From the NCBI RefSeq assembly GCF_026015295.1, contig NZ_JAPDUW010000001.1:2465501-2529500 (forward strand): a stretch of 64,000 bases of DNA, written 5' to 3'. Under the pieces are notes generated by a model. That model had not been told where the DNA came from. It saw nothing but the letters and a program-made list of their open reading frames with translations, and did not search any database. This DNA comes from Segatella copri (lineage in GTDB: Bacteria > Bacteroidota > Bacteroidia > Bacteroidales > Bacteroidaceae). Of this stretch, positions 18,244 to 26,936 are shown piece after piece. Numbering within the stretch: position 1 is the first letter of the stretch; each line of letters opens with the position of its first letter. A program made the position numbers and the translations under genes.

Positions 18244-18374
18244 TGTTCAATCTTCGCACTATGTTAAATAGTATTGAACAAGATGAAATATTGAACAAAA
18301 AGTTCGTTCGTTTAAGTTTTGTTCATTATCTTTGCAACGTTCAATCAAATTGAACACAACTGATATATTGAACA
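18244..18374 (+). promoter_or_regulatory. Promoter with repeated TTGAACA half-sites, likely AbiEi operator
   Basis: A -7 box TATCTTTG lies at 18327-18334. Around it are copies of TTGAACA or its complement at 18244-18250, 18274-18280, 18291-18297 and 18368-18374, a near-copy TGTTCAT at 18320-18326, and a 17-bp palindrome GTTCAAT-CAA-ATTGAAC at 18339-18355 just downstream of the -7 box. AbiEi antitoxins are known to repress their own promoter by binding inverted repeats, so this array is the natural operator. Binding itself is inferred. Confidence 0.65.
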
Positions 18375-18385
18375 AATAACATAAA

Positions 18386-19405
18386 ATGATGGCAAACAAT
18401 ATCATAATAAACCAAGCATTGGATGCTCTTAGAGCAAGCCTTCCTGTGGGGGATGTTGTGTCAACAACAGCCGTCAAAGTAAATTGTACCAATGAAAATG
18501 ATGTCACTGTTAAGATAATGAATATAGATTTTGTGTGTCATGTAAGGGAAAACATAACCAAGGCCACATTAAATCCGACATTAGCGACTATGCAAACGAT
18601 GAACAATGACAAGCAGCAAATCTTGCTTGTTACGCAATACGTCACGCCGCAGGTATCAACAGAATTGGCAAACAGAGGTATCAACTATCTGGACTGTGCA
18701 GGAAACTGCCTTGTCAGATATACAAAGGCAGGAAACTTGATTTTCCAAATATTTAATCAAGGAAGGAAAAATACAGAGTCCAAGGTGAAAACCTATCCCG
18801 TGTTTCAAGATGCAGGATTGAAGGTCGTGTTTTATCTGTTGCAAGATGCAGACAATATAAAGAAGCCTTATCGAGAGATAAAAGAGCAAATTGGTGTATC
18901 TTTGGGAAGCGTGAAAAACGTTTTGGATGAACTTGCAAGACGTGGTTTTGTTTGTGACACTAAAAACGGGCGCATAATAAAAGACAAAAAACAACTGCTT
19001 GACTTATGGGTTAGCAATTACAATGAAGTATTGAAACCCAAATTGCTGGTAGGAGCAATGGCATTTCGAACAGAAGCGAATAGAAATGAATGGAAAAACA
19101 TAGCATTGCCAAAGGGCATGTCATGGGGAGGAGAACCTGCCGCAAACTTGACGGATGGCTACTTACAACCAGGAATTTTCGACATATACACGGAAATACC
19201 TGCAGCACATCTTATACGAACAGGTGTCGTCAAGCAAGATGCAAATGGGGAAATTCATCTGTACAACAAATTTTGGAATTGGGAAACAGACAACAGAACT
19301 GTTCCTGCTATATTAATCTATGCAGACTTGATGGGTAGTGGCAATAGTCGCTGCTTGGAGGCTGCGCAACGCATATTAAAGAATGAGCTTAAAGATTTCG
19401 AGTGA
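18386..19405 (+). CDS. AbiEi-type (AbiEi_2) antitoxin / transcriptional regulator
   Basis: The 339-residue product carries the AbiEi_2 pattern ILLVTQYVTPQVSTELANRGINYLDCAGNCLVRY (about residues 75-115). A winged-helix segment follows (REIKEQIGVSLGSVKNVLDELARRGFV, about 165-195), and then a C-terminal domain. In AbiE systems this protein represses the operon and counteracts the nucleotidyltransferase toxin of the next gene. The promoter upstream is packed with TTGAACA sites. Its 3' end overlaps the next start by 23 nt. Two adjacent ATGs (18386, 18389) are possible starts. Confidence 0.75.
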   Translation: MMANNIIINQALDALRASLPVGDVVSTTAVKVNCTNENDVTVKIMNIDFVCHVRENITKATLNPTLATMQTMNNDKQQILLVTQYVTPQVSTELANRGINYLDCAGNCLVRYTKAGNLIFQIFNQGRKNTESKVKTYPVFQDAGLKVVFYLLQDADNIKKPYREIKEQIGVSLGSVKNVLDELARRGFVCDTKNGRIIKDKKQLLDLWVSNYNEVLKPKLLVGAMAFRTEANRNEWKNIALPKGMSWGGEPAANLTDGYLQPGIFDIYTEIPAAHLIRTGVVKQDANGEIHLYNKFWNWETDNRTVPAILIYADLMGSGNSRCLEAAQRILKNELKDFE

Positions 19406-20234
19406 AAAGATAAACAATCCATTTCTTGTGGATTTGTTGGAGAAACTTACAGATAGCTTCCGTAGAATGAATCACGACTTCTTTATCATAGGAGCCACCG
19501 CTAGAGATATAGTCATGCAGCAGATGCTGAACACGTCATCACGTAGAAAGACAAGAGACTTGGATCTGGCTATAGCTGTTCCAAACTGGCAGGAATTTGA
19601 CAAAATCAAAAATAGTTTGATTGCGGATGGTTTCGAGAAGGACAAGTCAAAACACCAACGCTTCTATTATGGTGACTATGAGATAGATGTTGTTCCATAC
19701 GGATATGTCGCCAAGGAAGATGACAACATCTATTGGCCACCCGAAGAAACAATTGCCATGTCCGTAAAAGGGTTTGACGAAGTGCTTTCTGATGCTATAA
19801 CGGTTAGTATTGATGACAGATTCACTGTAAAGATAGCTTCCTTGCATGGATTATTCTTGCTGAAGTTCAATGCTTGGATGGACAGACATCTAACCACAAA
19901 CAAGGATGCGGAGGATATGTCGTTCATATTGGACAACTACCTTATGGCAAACTTGGATCGAGAAGCTTATATGGAAGTGTATGATTGGGAAGATTTTGAC
20001 GAATATGTAGCTGGTGGCTATTGGCTGGCAAACGATTTGGCAAAGTTATTGAACCGAGACCAACTTGTATATTATGCAGACAAAATTGACGAGGAATTGC
20101 AGTTGGAGGAGAGAAGCTATTTGATAAGCCAAACTCTCAATTCACAATCGGGTTTGAATTATGACCAAGTAAGGAGAACATGGCAAGTCATTTCAGAAGT
20201 GTTTCGCTCTGCTACAGAAGAAAGGGATTTATAA
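19383..20234 (+). CDS. AbiEii-like nucleotidyltransferase (putative toxin)
   Basis: The 283-residue protein has nucleotidyltransferase motifs: FFIIGATARD (G37, R41-D42), the metal-binding DxD at D59-L-D61 in TRDLDLAI, and a third Asp at D102 in YEIDVVPYG. Later, LHGLFLLKFNAWMDR..NKDAEDM is typical of AbiEii/DUF1814 proteins. AbiE-type toxins transfer nucleotides to RNA, for example tRNA ends, and halt growth. Its placement directly after an AbiEi antitoxin supports a type IV toxin-antitoxin pair. Its stop overlaps the next start by one base (TAATG). Confidence 0.75.
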   Translation: MSLKISSEKINNPFLVDLLEKLTDSFRRMNHDFFIIGATARDIVMQQMLNTSSRRKTRDLDLAIAVPNWQEFDKIKNSLIADGFEKDKSKHQRFYYGDYEIDVVPYGYVAKEDDNIYWPPEETIAMSVKGFDEVLSDAITVSIDDRFTVKIASLHGLFLLKFNAWMDRHLTTNKDAEDMSFILDNYLMANLDREAYMEVYDWEDFDEYVAGGYWLANDLAKLLNRDQLVYYADKIDEELQLEERSYLISQTLNSQSGLNYDQVRRTWQVISEVFRSATEERDL

Positions 20235-20872
20235 TGATAGATATAAAATATTGTAGTCAAAAAGGCTTATGTGATACAAACCAGGATTTTATCTTGTGCA
20301 AACAATTACAAGATGGGAGTTGCATCGCTATCCTTGCCGATGGTATGGGTGGCTTACAATATGGTGAGATCGCAGCTGCCACTGTTGCACAAAGTATTTA
20401 TAAAATATTGGCAGAACAAAATTCTGTGGATATAAGAGAGCTGTTAGCAAAGGCTTTTGAACAAGCAGACATTGCAGTTGCAGATAAATGCAAGGCTCTT
20501 TGTTGCAAAATGGGAGCAGCAGTTACCGTCTTATACATAAAAGATGATACTGCCTATTACGCATGGCAAGGAAATGTTCGTCTATATTACAAAAAAGAAA
20601 AAGGTATACATCAACTTACTGAAGACCACCAGAAGGAAGGTGATAATTGTACCTTTCTGACTCGTTGTGTGAATGGAAGAGGTTTCCGCAACCCTATATC
20701 CATTCAAGAAACGAAAATATCAGACATGGACTTGTTGTTTTTATGTACAGATGGATTTTATCAATCCAAGGATTGCATAGATTCTGTTATAGTAGAAAAC
20801 AAATTGCCAAGTCGTATAGAATACTTGGAAGATGATGCATCCTGCATTCTCATACAGTTGCATAACCCTTGA
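20234..20872 (+). CDS. PP2C-family serine/threonine phosphatase in the AbiE operon
   Basis: 212 residues from the ATG overlapping the AbiEii stop. All PP2C motifs are present: TNQD (N16, D18), ILADGMGG (D36), KMGAAVTV (93-98), AWQGNVRLYY...LTEDH (109-131), LLFLCTDGF (D173) and EDDASCILIQ (D200/D201). It should be an active Mn/Mg-dependent protein phosphatase. A PP2C enzyme is not part of the classical two-gene AbiE system. No kinase gene is in the operon, so the substrate might be AbiEii, AbiEi or a host kinase target. Confidence 0.85.
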   Translation: MIDIKYCSQKGLCDTNQDFILCKQLQDGSCIAILADGMGGLQYGEIAAATVAQSIYKILAEQNSVDIRELLAKAFEQADIAVADKCKALCCKMGAAVTVLYIKDDTAYYAWQGNVRLYYKKEKGIHQLTEDHQKEGDNCTFLTRCVNGRGFRNPISIQETKISDMDLLFLCTDGFYQSKDCIDSVIVENKLPSRIEYLEDDASCILIQLHNP

Positions 20873-20885
20873 TAAGATAAGAGAT

Positions 20886-21389
20886 ATGGCAAAGAAGAAG
20901 CATAAAGGACATTACTGTAAGATTTGTGGTGAATACAAGTCGAACGAGTCATTTTCGGGGAAAGGTCATGTCCAACACATCTGTAAGGAGTGCATGGGTG
21001 AGATGAAGAAAAGCAACAAGAAGATTTTGGACTTGCCTTTCGGGGGCAATGAGTTTGAGATCGTTGATGCCGATGAATATATCGATACTATCTTATATGG
21101 CAACAACGAAGAACGAGAAAACAAGACTTTCAAGAAACTCAGCCGTGAACAGAAAATGGTGTTGAAAGCGATAGTGCAAGATGAAGTTACGTTCTATTGG
21201 CAAGCCCATCGACAGATACCAGTAAATGACAAGTTAAAACAACTCAGAAGTTCTGTCAATACTGTAGTATATGAACAGTTGGACTTTGCCATAAAGGATG
21301 ACACGATGTTCAAAGCTTATATACAAGAGCAAGTTATCACTGTCATAAACAAGATCTTGCGACAGGAGAAAGAACAAAATAACCAATAG
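20886..21389 (+). CDS. Zinc-ribbon helical protein, last gene of the AbiE/PP2C operon
   Basis: 167 residues from the ATG 13 nt after the PP2C stop. The N-terminus has two CxxC pairs (C11/C14 and C33/C36, HYCKICGEYKS...HICKECMG), a likely zinc ribbon as in HNH-associated or nucleic-acid-binding proteins, but no HNH catalytic residues follow. The rest is charged and helical (KKLSREQKMVLKAIVQDEVTFYWQ). The function is unknown. Its fixed position before the operon terminator suggests it belongs to the system, perhaps as target sensor or nucleic-acid adaptor. Confidence 0.65.
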   Translation: MAKKKHKGHYCKICGEYKSNESFSGKGHVQHICKECMGEMKKSNKKILDLPFGGNEFEIVDADEYIDTILYGNNEERENKTFKKLSREQKMVLKAIVQDEVTFYWQAHRQIPVNDKLKQLRSSVNTVVYEQLDFAIKDDTMFKAYIQEQVITVINKILRQEKEQNNQ

Positions 21390-21390
21390 C

Positions 21391-21427
21391 AGAAAGAGTC
21401 CATTCTTCACGAACGGACTCTTTCTTT
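21391..21427. terminator. Terminator after the AbiE/PP2C operon
   Basis: AGAAAGAGTCC (21391-21401) pairs with GGACTCTTTCT (21415-21425), followed by TT on the + strand and preceded by AA on the other side. It closes the four-gene operon. Confidence 0.75.
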
Positions 21428-21483
21428 TGATAATCATTGTTTTGCAGATTACCGCTTATCGTATGAATGATAGTAAAACACAT

Positions 21484-22896
21484 CTACCGTGCAAATAGTC
21501 TGACCGCCGTATGACGGTTGGCTGCAATTGGTGAATACTCATCAATACCGCCCTCGCTTTTTGATATTATCATGGACTTGTCAATGCCTCTTACCATGAG
21601 CTGTTGCGTAATATAAGCAGCTCTTGACTTGCTGAGAGGATTGTTGATGCCATCGTTTCCTGTGGCACTGTCGGCAGCACCAACAACGGAAATTTTGAGA
21701 TGATAAGCCTTTGCTACACGAGCAAGCTCATCCAAGTTTACCATCTGTGAAACGTCAACCAACTGCGTGGTTCCAATCTTGAAAAAGAAGAACACTGGCG
21801 AACCGATGCACTTGGTTCCACCTGCCATTTCTGCAACGTATTTGTTCCAAGAAACAGAATCGGAAACAGAGAAACTATACTCCAGAGAGCGACTTGTTTT
21901 TTGTTTTCCCATGCCATTCCAATCCTTGTGAGCCAATCTTGCACGGAGTGAGTTCAAACCGCTGTAGTCATTTTTCGGGTAGATGCGATGCTCCATACTA
22001 TCCGCATAATATGTCAGGCGGTCGGCATAGGCTTTCAGCAATCCTTCAATCTCCAAGATCTTTCTCATTTCAACGATGGCATTGGCATCCTCCGCATGAG
22101 CTTTGCTTAACTTTTGGTTGCGAGCCAACAATTCATTGGTGTAATCTGCCAGCCATTTATTCTGGTTGATATAAGGAGCGGCATCTACAACCTTCTTCCA
22201 ACCGACCTTTCCGATGTTGAAAGTCAGTCCGGCAGACAAGGTGAACAAATTGTCACCAAACTTATTGGATGCGCCCACGCCGTCATAGTCACGGAATGTG
22301 GTTGCGCCACCCAATTCCATGTTGACCGCCAAACGCTTTGTTAAACGATATTGTCCAAGCACACCATAGTTGATGACAAACGGACTCTTGCCGTTATCCT
22401 CGTTATGGATAATACCGCAACCAGCATACGGAATGAATCCCCATCTTTGTGTGGTGGCATGGTCTTTGACAAAACTGTTGGTCACATTCCAAAGAAAATC
22501 TGCATGAACCATCTTGTAATCACGGACATTCTTGCTGGCATCCTTGAACAGAAAACCTTGGAAACTAAATCGACCACCAATCTCTGGCGTGAACCACTTT
22601 CCTGCCTTTATTGCCAGGGAAGGTTTCATTCTGTCGAACAAATTCCCTGTACCATGCGGCTTTCCTACAAAGGTAGATATGCCACCAGACACACCAACGA
22701 ACCAGTTGGAAGACCATGCAGAAGGAACTGCCACTTCTTTGAGGTATGTAGGATCAATCTGTCGAAGCATATCCTCGTTTATGCCAGATGACACCATTTC
22801 ATTCGTGCCATCATCCGTTGTTGCTGCATTGACCTGCATTTGTCCGCATAGGCACAATGCCATCATAAATATTGCTTTTCTAATCATAAATTTCAA
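21484..22896 (-). CDS. OmpA-family outer-membrane protein
   Basis: The 470-residue protein has a signal peptide (about 1-24), an N-terminal beta-barrel-like part (residues about 60-230 with alternating aromatic strands, ending LTFNIGKVGWKKV) and a helical middle. The C-terminal OmpA peptidoglycan-binding domain shows NPLSKSRAAYITQQLMVRGI and ANRHTAVRLFAR. It tethers the outer membrane to the wall. It lies 20 nt downstream of the relaxase gene in the same direction, so it belongs to the mobile element, where OmpA-like proteins may aid the mating contact or wall anchoring. That role is inferred. Confidence 0.8.
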   Translation of the reverse strand: MKFMIRKAIFMMALCLCGQMQVNAATTDDGTNEMVSSGINEDMLRQIDPTYLKEVAVPSAWSSNWFVGVSGGISTFVGKPHGTGNLFDRMKPSLAIKAGKWFTPEIGGRFSFQGFLFKDASKNVRDYKMVHADFLWNVTNSFVKDHATTQRWGFIPYAGCGIIHNEDNGKSPFVINYGVLGQYRLTKRLAVNMELGGATTFRDYDGVGASNKFGDNLFTLSAGLTFNIGKVGWKKVVDAAPYINQNKWLADYTNELLARNQKLSKAHAEDANAIVEMRKILEIEGLLKAYADRLTYYADSMEHRIYPKNDYSGLNSLRARLAHKDWNGMGKQKTSRSLEYSFSVSDSVSWNKYVAEMAGGTKCIGSPVFFFFKIGTTQLVDVSQMVNLDELARVAKAYHLKISVVGAADSATGNDGINNPLSKSRAAYITQQLMVRGIDKSMIISKSEGGIDEYSPIAANRHTAVRLFAR

Positions 22897-22916
22897 TTTG
22901 TCGATTATTCTTTCTA

Positions 22917-24383
22917 TTAACGCTTTCTACTCTTGCTGCCTTTCGGTCGCATCATCCTGTTTGCCATCGCAAGGCAACGGTGCGCCCAACGCCTGTCATC
23001 TTCGTCATCGTTGCGTCCCCATTTCATGTCATTGCTGCCACCGCCTCCGCCACCTTGCCCTTCGGCAAATGTCGTAGCTTGGTCGATGTAGCCAAGATAC
23101 AACAATGTGGCACAATGCAGAACTTCGGCAGTGTGCTCGGCTATGGTTTCCAATGGCGAGCCGTCAAATGCGACTTTGGTTTCAGGTGGCAACGATGCCA
23201 TCTTGGAACGGTAGTCAGTGACCATGCTTTCCAACATAGCTGTCTTGATAAGTGTACCAGCACCAGTCTGAGCTTCACGAGAGAACTGCATGGCATCCTG
23301 TCGAAGCGTCTCTGTCCTCTCCTTGACAAACTCCATGTCTTTGTTCAACTCATCCAACTGCTGGTCAGCCACAGCGAGCTTGTCTTTCTTGTCTGCCAGT
23401 TTCTCATCAACGGAAGCCAACTCGTTTTGCAATTTTTCCAACTTCTGCGACAAGATGGAACTATCTCCTTCCTTGTTGGCAATCTGCATCTTCAACTTGT
23501 CAATCTCCAACATCTTCTGATGTTTCTCTTCTTCCAGATGTTCCACCATAGAAGAGAGACCTTTCACACGACGTTCTGCCAGTGCTATTTCCACCCGAAG
23601 GTCGCTTACAGCTTTGTTAAGGTTGTCCAGCTCCTCTTCCTTTGAAGAACATTCCTCGGACAGATGCTTGCGGTATTCCTCCGTAGGTCTGTGTCGTTGC
23701 CGAGTCTCCGTTTGGCTTGTTCCACGCACCAGTCCCCAAGGCTCATTGACCATCGCCAACTCGTCATGAAGTTTCGATGTACGTTGACTATATTCCCGAT
23801 TGTTGGCACCTGCGAAGATTTCTTTGAAGGCAAACTTGCCGTCCTTGATTGGCAGAAGAACGCAATGAATGTGTGGTGAAGTCTCGTCCAAGTGTACATA
23901 GAAGGCAACGATGTTCTCCTCACCATACTTTCCTGCGACAAAATTATAAATGTCCGTCGCCCATTGCTCAATCTCAGGCATACGCTTGACGGCATAATTT
24001 TCCTTGTTGTCGCCTGGCTTGAAGACTACCTTTTGGTCACCGAAGGCAAGCTCACGCATCTTCCATTGCGAACCGCTGAAAATGAAGTCCGCCACCGTTC
24101 TGAAACGTGGCTCAGTCAATCCCTCATTTTTGTCCTTGATGCCACGAGCAGCCAAGTTCTCAGCCATCATCTGTGGGATGGACTTGCTCTTGTCGATAGG
24201 TGCTATCTTGCCTCCCTTGGAAATCTGGAAGTTCAGATGCTGTCTGCCGAGGTCATAGTTACCCTTGGCAATGGCTACCTGCCAAGCCCGGTCGCTCCAG
24301 TTGCGTTGGTATTCACGGCTGAGAGCGGCGGCGCATCCCTTACGTCCCCTGACGTTCAAAACCTGCTTTGCTATTCTTTCCAT
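22917..24383 (-). CDS. MobV-type (Pre/Mob) relaxase
   Basis: From the ATG at 24383 the product is 488 residues. MobV features are the HLNFQISKGGKI segment (about 49-60) and the metal-binding motif HLDETSPHIHC (H164, H171, H173). A long coiled coil follows (about 240-380, with KLKMQIANKEGDSSILSQKL). The C-terminus has a glycine run and a basic tail (RMMRPKGSKSRKR). It would nick oriT and pilot the strand in mobilization. The frame is open to 24488, but the start at 24383 fits the family better. Upstream DNA at 24473-24521 is the natural place for oriT. Confidence 0.8.
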   Translation of the reverse strand: MERIAKQVLNVRGRKGCAAALSREYQRNWSDRAWQVAIAKGNYDLGRQHLNFQISKGGKIAPIDKSKSIPQMMAENLAARGIKDKNEGLTEPRFRTVADFIFSGSQWKMRELAFGDQKVVFKPGDNKENYAVKRMPEIEQWATDIYNFVAGKYGEENIVAFYVHLDETSPHIHCVLLPIKDGKFAFKEIFAGANNREYSQRTSKLHDELAMVNEPWGLVRGTSQTETRQRHRPTEEYRKHLSEECSSKEEELDNLNKAVSDLRVEIALAERRVKGLSSMVEHLEEEKHQKMLEIDKLKMQIANKEGDSSILSQKLEKLQNELASVDEKLADKKDKLAVADQQLDELNKDMEFVKERTETLRQDAMQFSREAQTGAGTLIKTAMLESMVTDYRSKMASLPPETKVAFDGSPLETIAEHTAEVLHCATLLYLGYIDQATTFAEGQGGGGGGSNDMKWGRNDDEDDRRWAHRCLAMANRMMRPKGSKSRKR

Positions 24384-24472
24384 ATCTCTGATATGCTTAT
24401 ATGTGTCAGTAAAAATGGTGTCCCAGCTTGCTGCCTTGGCGGACACTCTCCCGAAGACTTTTAGGTCGTAGG

Positions 24473-24521
24473 GGTAATGAGTTACCACACTCCCTAAATT
24501 CGTGAACAGCGGGCAAGCCCG
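24473..24521. other. Candidate oriT region
   Basis: Two inverted repeats lie just upstream of the relaxase start: GGTAA-TGAG-TTACC (24473-24486) and CGGGC-AA-GCCCG (24510-24521). Relaxases usually act on hairpin-bearing oriT sites next to their own gene. No nick-site consensus was recognised, so this is positional. Confidence 0.35.
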
Positions 24522-24627
24522 ATGCGCTAAAAAGGCAAGCCACGACGAGTGCGATATGCCAGTACCGAACCGTGAGGTCTTAAAAGGAGAATGTCCGTAA
24601 GGCAGCTATAATGGAACAGAATGAACT

Positions 24628-25488
24628 CTACTTATGGTTGTCCGCCTTGGCGGTTACAACTGGCTTGGCAGCTGTCTCAACTGTTGAGGTAGGACAGCAA
24701 GCCTTATAAGCGGAACACAGGGATTGAAAAAGGCTCATGTCTTCAGCTGTGTTCAATTTGACGGAAGCAGCCTTTCCATGACTGGCGATGTCGGGCAGTT
24801 CCTTTATCAGAAGGAGCAACTGGAGCCAGTCTCGATTGAGAACACGAGTGAAGAACTTGAAGATTGCGTTACGCAGCTGAAGTCTGTTATGTTCTTCCTC
24901 ATCTACAAGAGGCATACAATCCACAAGTCTGCCAATCATGCAAGTAGCAATATCATCAGATGAAAGTTGGTTGTCAGATGATGTAGAAGCAGAGTTGTTT
25001 TCTTGCGATAATGCTACTGCACCCTTTACAATCTGACCACAGACAACGGCAGTCTCTTCTGTGGTGGAAGTGCCATTGAACCAACTGTCTATTGTGAAAC
25101 GGATGATTGGTTCCAATATGCTATTTCGCATTGTCGGAGCGTTACCGTCATTCATGCCAATCATCGTGATGATGGTGTATTTCGTTTCAAACTCCTTGCT
25201 GTGTATCAGCCCATGTTTCGTTAATTTTTCGAGGAACTGACGCACGGTGGCACGATGCCAATGCCAGTCCTCCGCAAGTTGAGTTTTGGTTGTGATAAAC
25301 TGAAAATCTTTCAATTCGTCTGCCACTTCCTTACTTACGGCTTTCGGCATGTAGTGTTCACAAGCCTTGTCCAGCAGATAGCAGAATGCCTCATGCTTGG
25401 AATACCGCTCATTATGTCGGTCCTGGAGAGAAGCCAAGAAGCAGACAGAGAGGCTTACCTTTATATTTTCCTTTGGTATATGTTTCAT
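24628..25488 (-). CDS. Winged-helix-like protein upstream of the relaxase
   Basis: 286 residues, no named family recognised. Residues about 60-100 (FITTKTQLAEDWHWHRATVRQFLEKLTKHGLIHS) look like a winged-helix DNA-binding unit. The rest is helical with a Ser/Asn-rich linker at about 165-175. Its place upstream of a MobV relaxase and the possible oriT suggests a mobilization accessory or replication-initiation-like role. This is inferred. The start at 25488 (MKHIPKEN) is the only sensible ATG. Confidence 0.55.
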   Translation of the reverse strand: MKHIPKENIKVSLSVCFLASLQDRHNERYSKHEAFCYLLDKACEHYMPKAVSKEVADELKDFQFITTKTQLAEDWHWHRATVRQFLEKLTKHGLIHSKEFETKYTIITMIGMNDGNAPTMRNSILEPIIRFTIDSWFNGTSTTEETAVVCGQIVKGAVALSQENNSASTSSDNQLSSDDIATCMIGRLVDCMPLVDEEEHNRLQLRNAIFKFFTRVLNRDWLQLLLLIKELPDIASHGKAASVKLNTAEDMSLFQSLCSAYKACCPTSTVETAAKPVVTAKADNHK

Positions 25489-25584
25489 TGAAAATGTCTT
25501 GTTGATGTTGTGAAATAATGATTCTCATTTTTGACTGAGTGTTGTGGAATGTGCCAGTACCAAGTGGCATATTCCAAGATAGGA

Positions 25585-26079
25585 CTAAAAGTAGAAGTTT
25601 ACGATGTCCTCAGGACATTGCGCCAAGTGTCTGCCACTGTCAGGACATTGTGCCTTGAAGATGACCTTTGAGGACGGATAGTAGATGGATGCCACCAAGA
25701 GAAGCCCAACCATCACTCCCAATGTGTACAGATGGGGAGTGAACATGAACACCAATGAGGCTGTAAAAGCGATGGCACATGATTTCCTGTTGTCATGCAA
25801 CCTATGCAGCAGATTGTCTGCATAGGAGAACTTGAACAGCAATAATGCCAACATTGCCGTTACATGAGCACCAATCTCGTTGGGCAGTACTTGATATACC
25901 ACGAAACTGAACACCAATATTGCCATCAGCAACAGCAATGTGTACAGTTTCCGAAAATTATGCGAAAACACCATGCGGAGATAAAATCTCTGCATCATCC
26001 GATTGTTCTTCCTGTAGCACATCGTTGATGCCAATAGAAGAAACATAGGGAAGAAAAGAAAGATAATCTTGAATATCAT
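25585..26079 (-). CDS. Small multi-pass membrane protein
   Basis: 164 residues with about four hydrophobic helices (residues about 1-18, 48-66, 75-90, 105-140), separated by basic loops (CYRKNNRMMQRFYLR, HRLHDNRKS). No family recognised. It sits in the minus-strand series 28000-24600 with consistent spacing. Confidence 0.55.
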   Translation of the reverse strand: MIFKIIFLFFPMFLLLASTMCYRKNNRMMQRFYLRMVFSHNFRKLYTLLLLMAILVFSFVVYQVLPNEIGAHVTAMLALLLFKFSYADNLLHRLHDNRKSCAIAFTASLVFMFTPHLYTLGVMVGLLLVASIYYPSSKVIFKAQCPDSGRHLAQCPEDIVNFYF

Positions 26080-26103
26080 AGATCAAATTGTAATGTAAAA
26101 CGG

Positions 26104-26463
26104 TCAATAACCTTCGAATAGCTCCAACTCAATAATTCCATAGGTGACTTCCATGAAAAGTCGCTCGACATCCGCCATTGTCAAAGCATTTGATGCAAGG
26201 CGTTTCTTGAAACCAGCATCCTTTCTCATAAGAATCTTGGCACTTCGGTCAATGTCAAGCAGAGGAATATGCCACTCTTGCCCACGGACATAATCATTGT
26301 TGGAATGACAGGCCCGAAGGGTAATACACCGACAGCAGACGGTCTGCACCATGCCATGCCGTGAAACTGCGGTGTCTTTCCAATGGAACGAACTGCCAAC
26401 GTCTATCCATGTGTGGCATTTGTGGATGATGTCCACGATGTTCTGAAGCTGCATGTCGCTCAT
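26104..26463 (-). CDS. Hypothetical protein, 119 residues
   Basis: Soluble, Cys/His-containing (CHTWIDVGSSFHWK, VCCRCITLRACHSN). No family recognised. It follows the 148-residue gene by 15 nt and precedes the membrane-protein gene, so all are likely co-transcribed. Confidence 0.5.
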   Translation of the reverse strand: MSDMQLQNIVDIIHKCHTWIDVGSSFHWKDTAVSRHGMVQTVCCRCITLRACHSNNDYVRGQEWHIPLLDIDRSAKILMRKDAGFKKRLASNALTMADVERLFMEVTYGIIELELFEGY

Positions 26464-26478
26464 AAATGGAACGTAATG

Positions 26479-26925
26479 TCACATGAAACACATCAGCATG
26501 TCCGCCTTGTCACGCTTGTACTTGAAGAAGCCTGTCCTCGCTTGCAGTTCCATGTCGTGGCACAAGTCACCGTACATGAACTCCAAGGACTCATAGATTG
26601 TCACCATGACGGAGTGGACATTTCCATTGGCATCCGTACTGGTATTCATCTTGTACATCCGCCCGAAATTAGGGTTGGAGAAGGCACAGCAGAACTGTCC
26701 GAACTCTGTATGTACGGAAGTCACCTTGTGGTAAAGGATGACCAGTTCCATCTGGTCTTCGAACAGGTTCATCACCTCTTCGAGAGGACAAGGCTTTTCC
26801 AACTTGAAGTCAAGCAGGACATAGCCGTCTTCATAGACTGGCTGTTCCATGCGCTCCTGGTTGATAAGCTCTGGCAACTGCAATGGTGCAAGTGCCAGGA
26901 AGTCGTTGAGAAATTTATGCAGCAT
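26479..26925 (-). CDS. Hypothetical protein, 148 residues
   Basis: Soluble, rich in Phe, Met and Glu, with MHDMELQ-like hydrophobic helices (LHKFLNDFLALAPLQLPEL). No motif recognised. It lies 11 nt downstream of the lipoprotein gene on the minus strand. Confidence 0.5.
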   Translation of the reverse strand: MLHKFLNDFLALAPLQLPELINQERMEQPVYEDGYVLLDFKLEKPCPLEEVMNLFEDQMELVILYHKVTSVHTEFGQFCCAFSNPNFGRMYKMNTSTDANGNVHSVMVTIYESLEFMYGDLCHDMELQARTGFFKYKRDKADMLMCFM

Positions 26926-26936
26926 AACTGTTGTGT

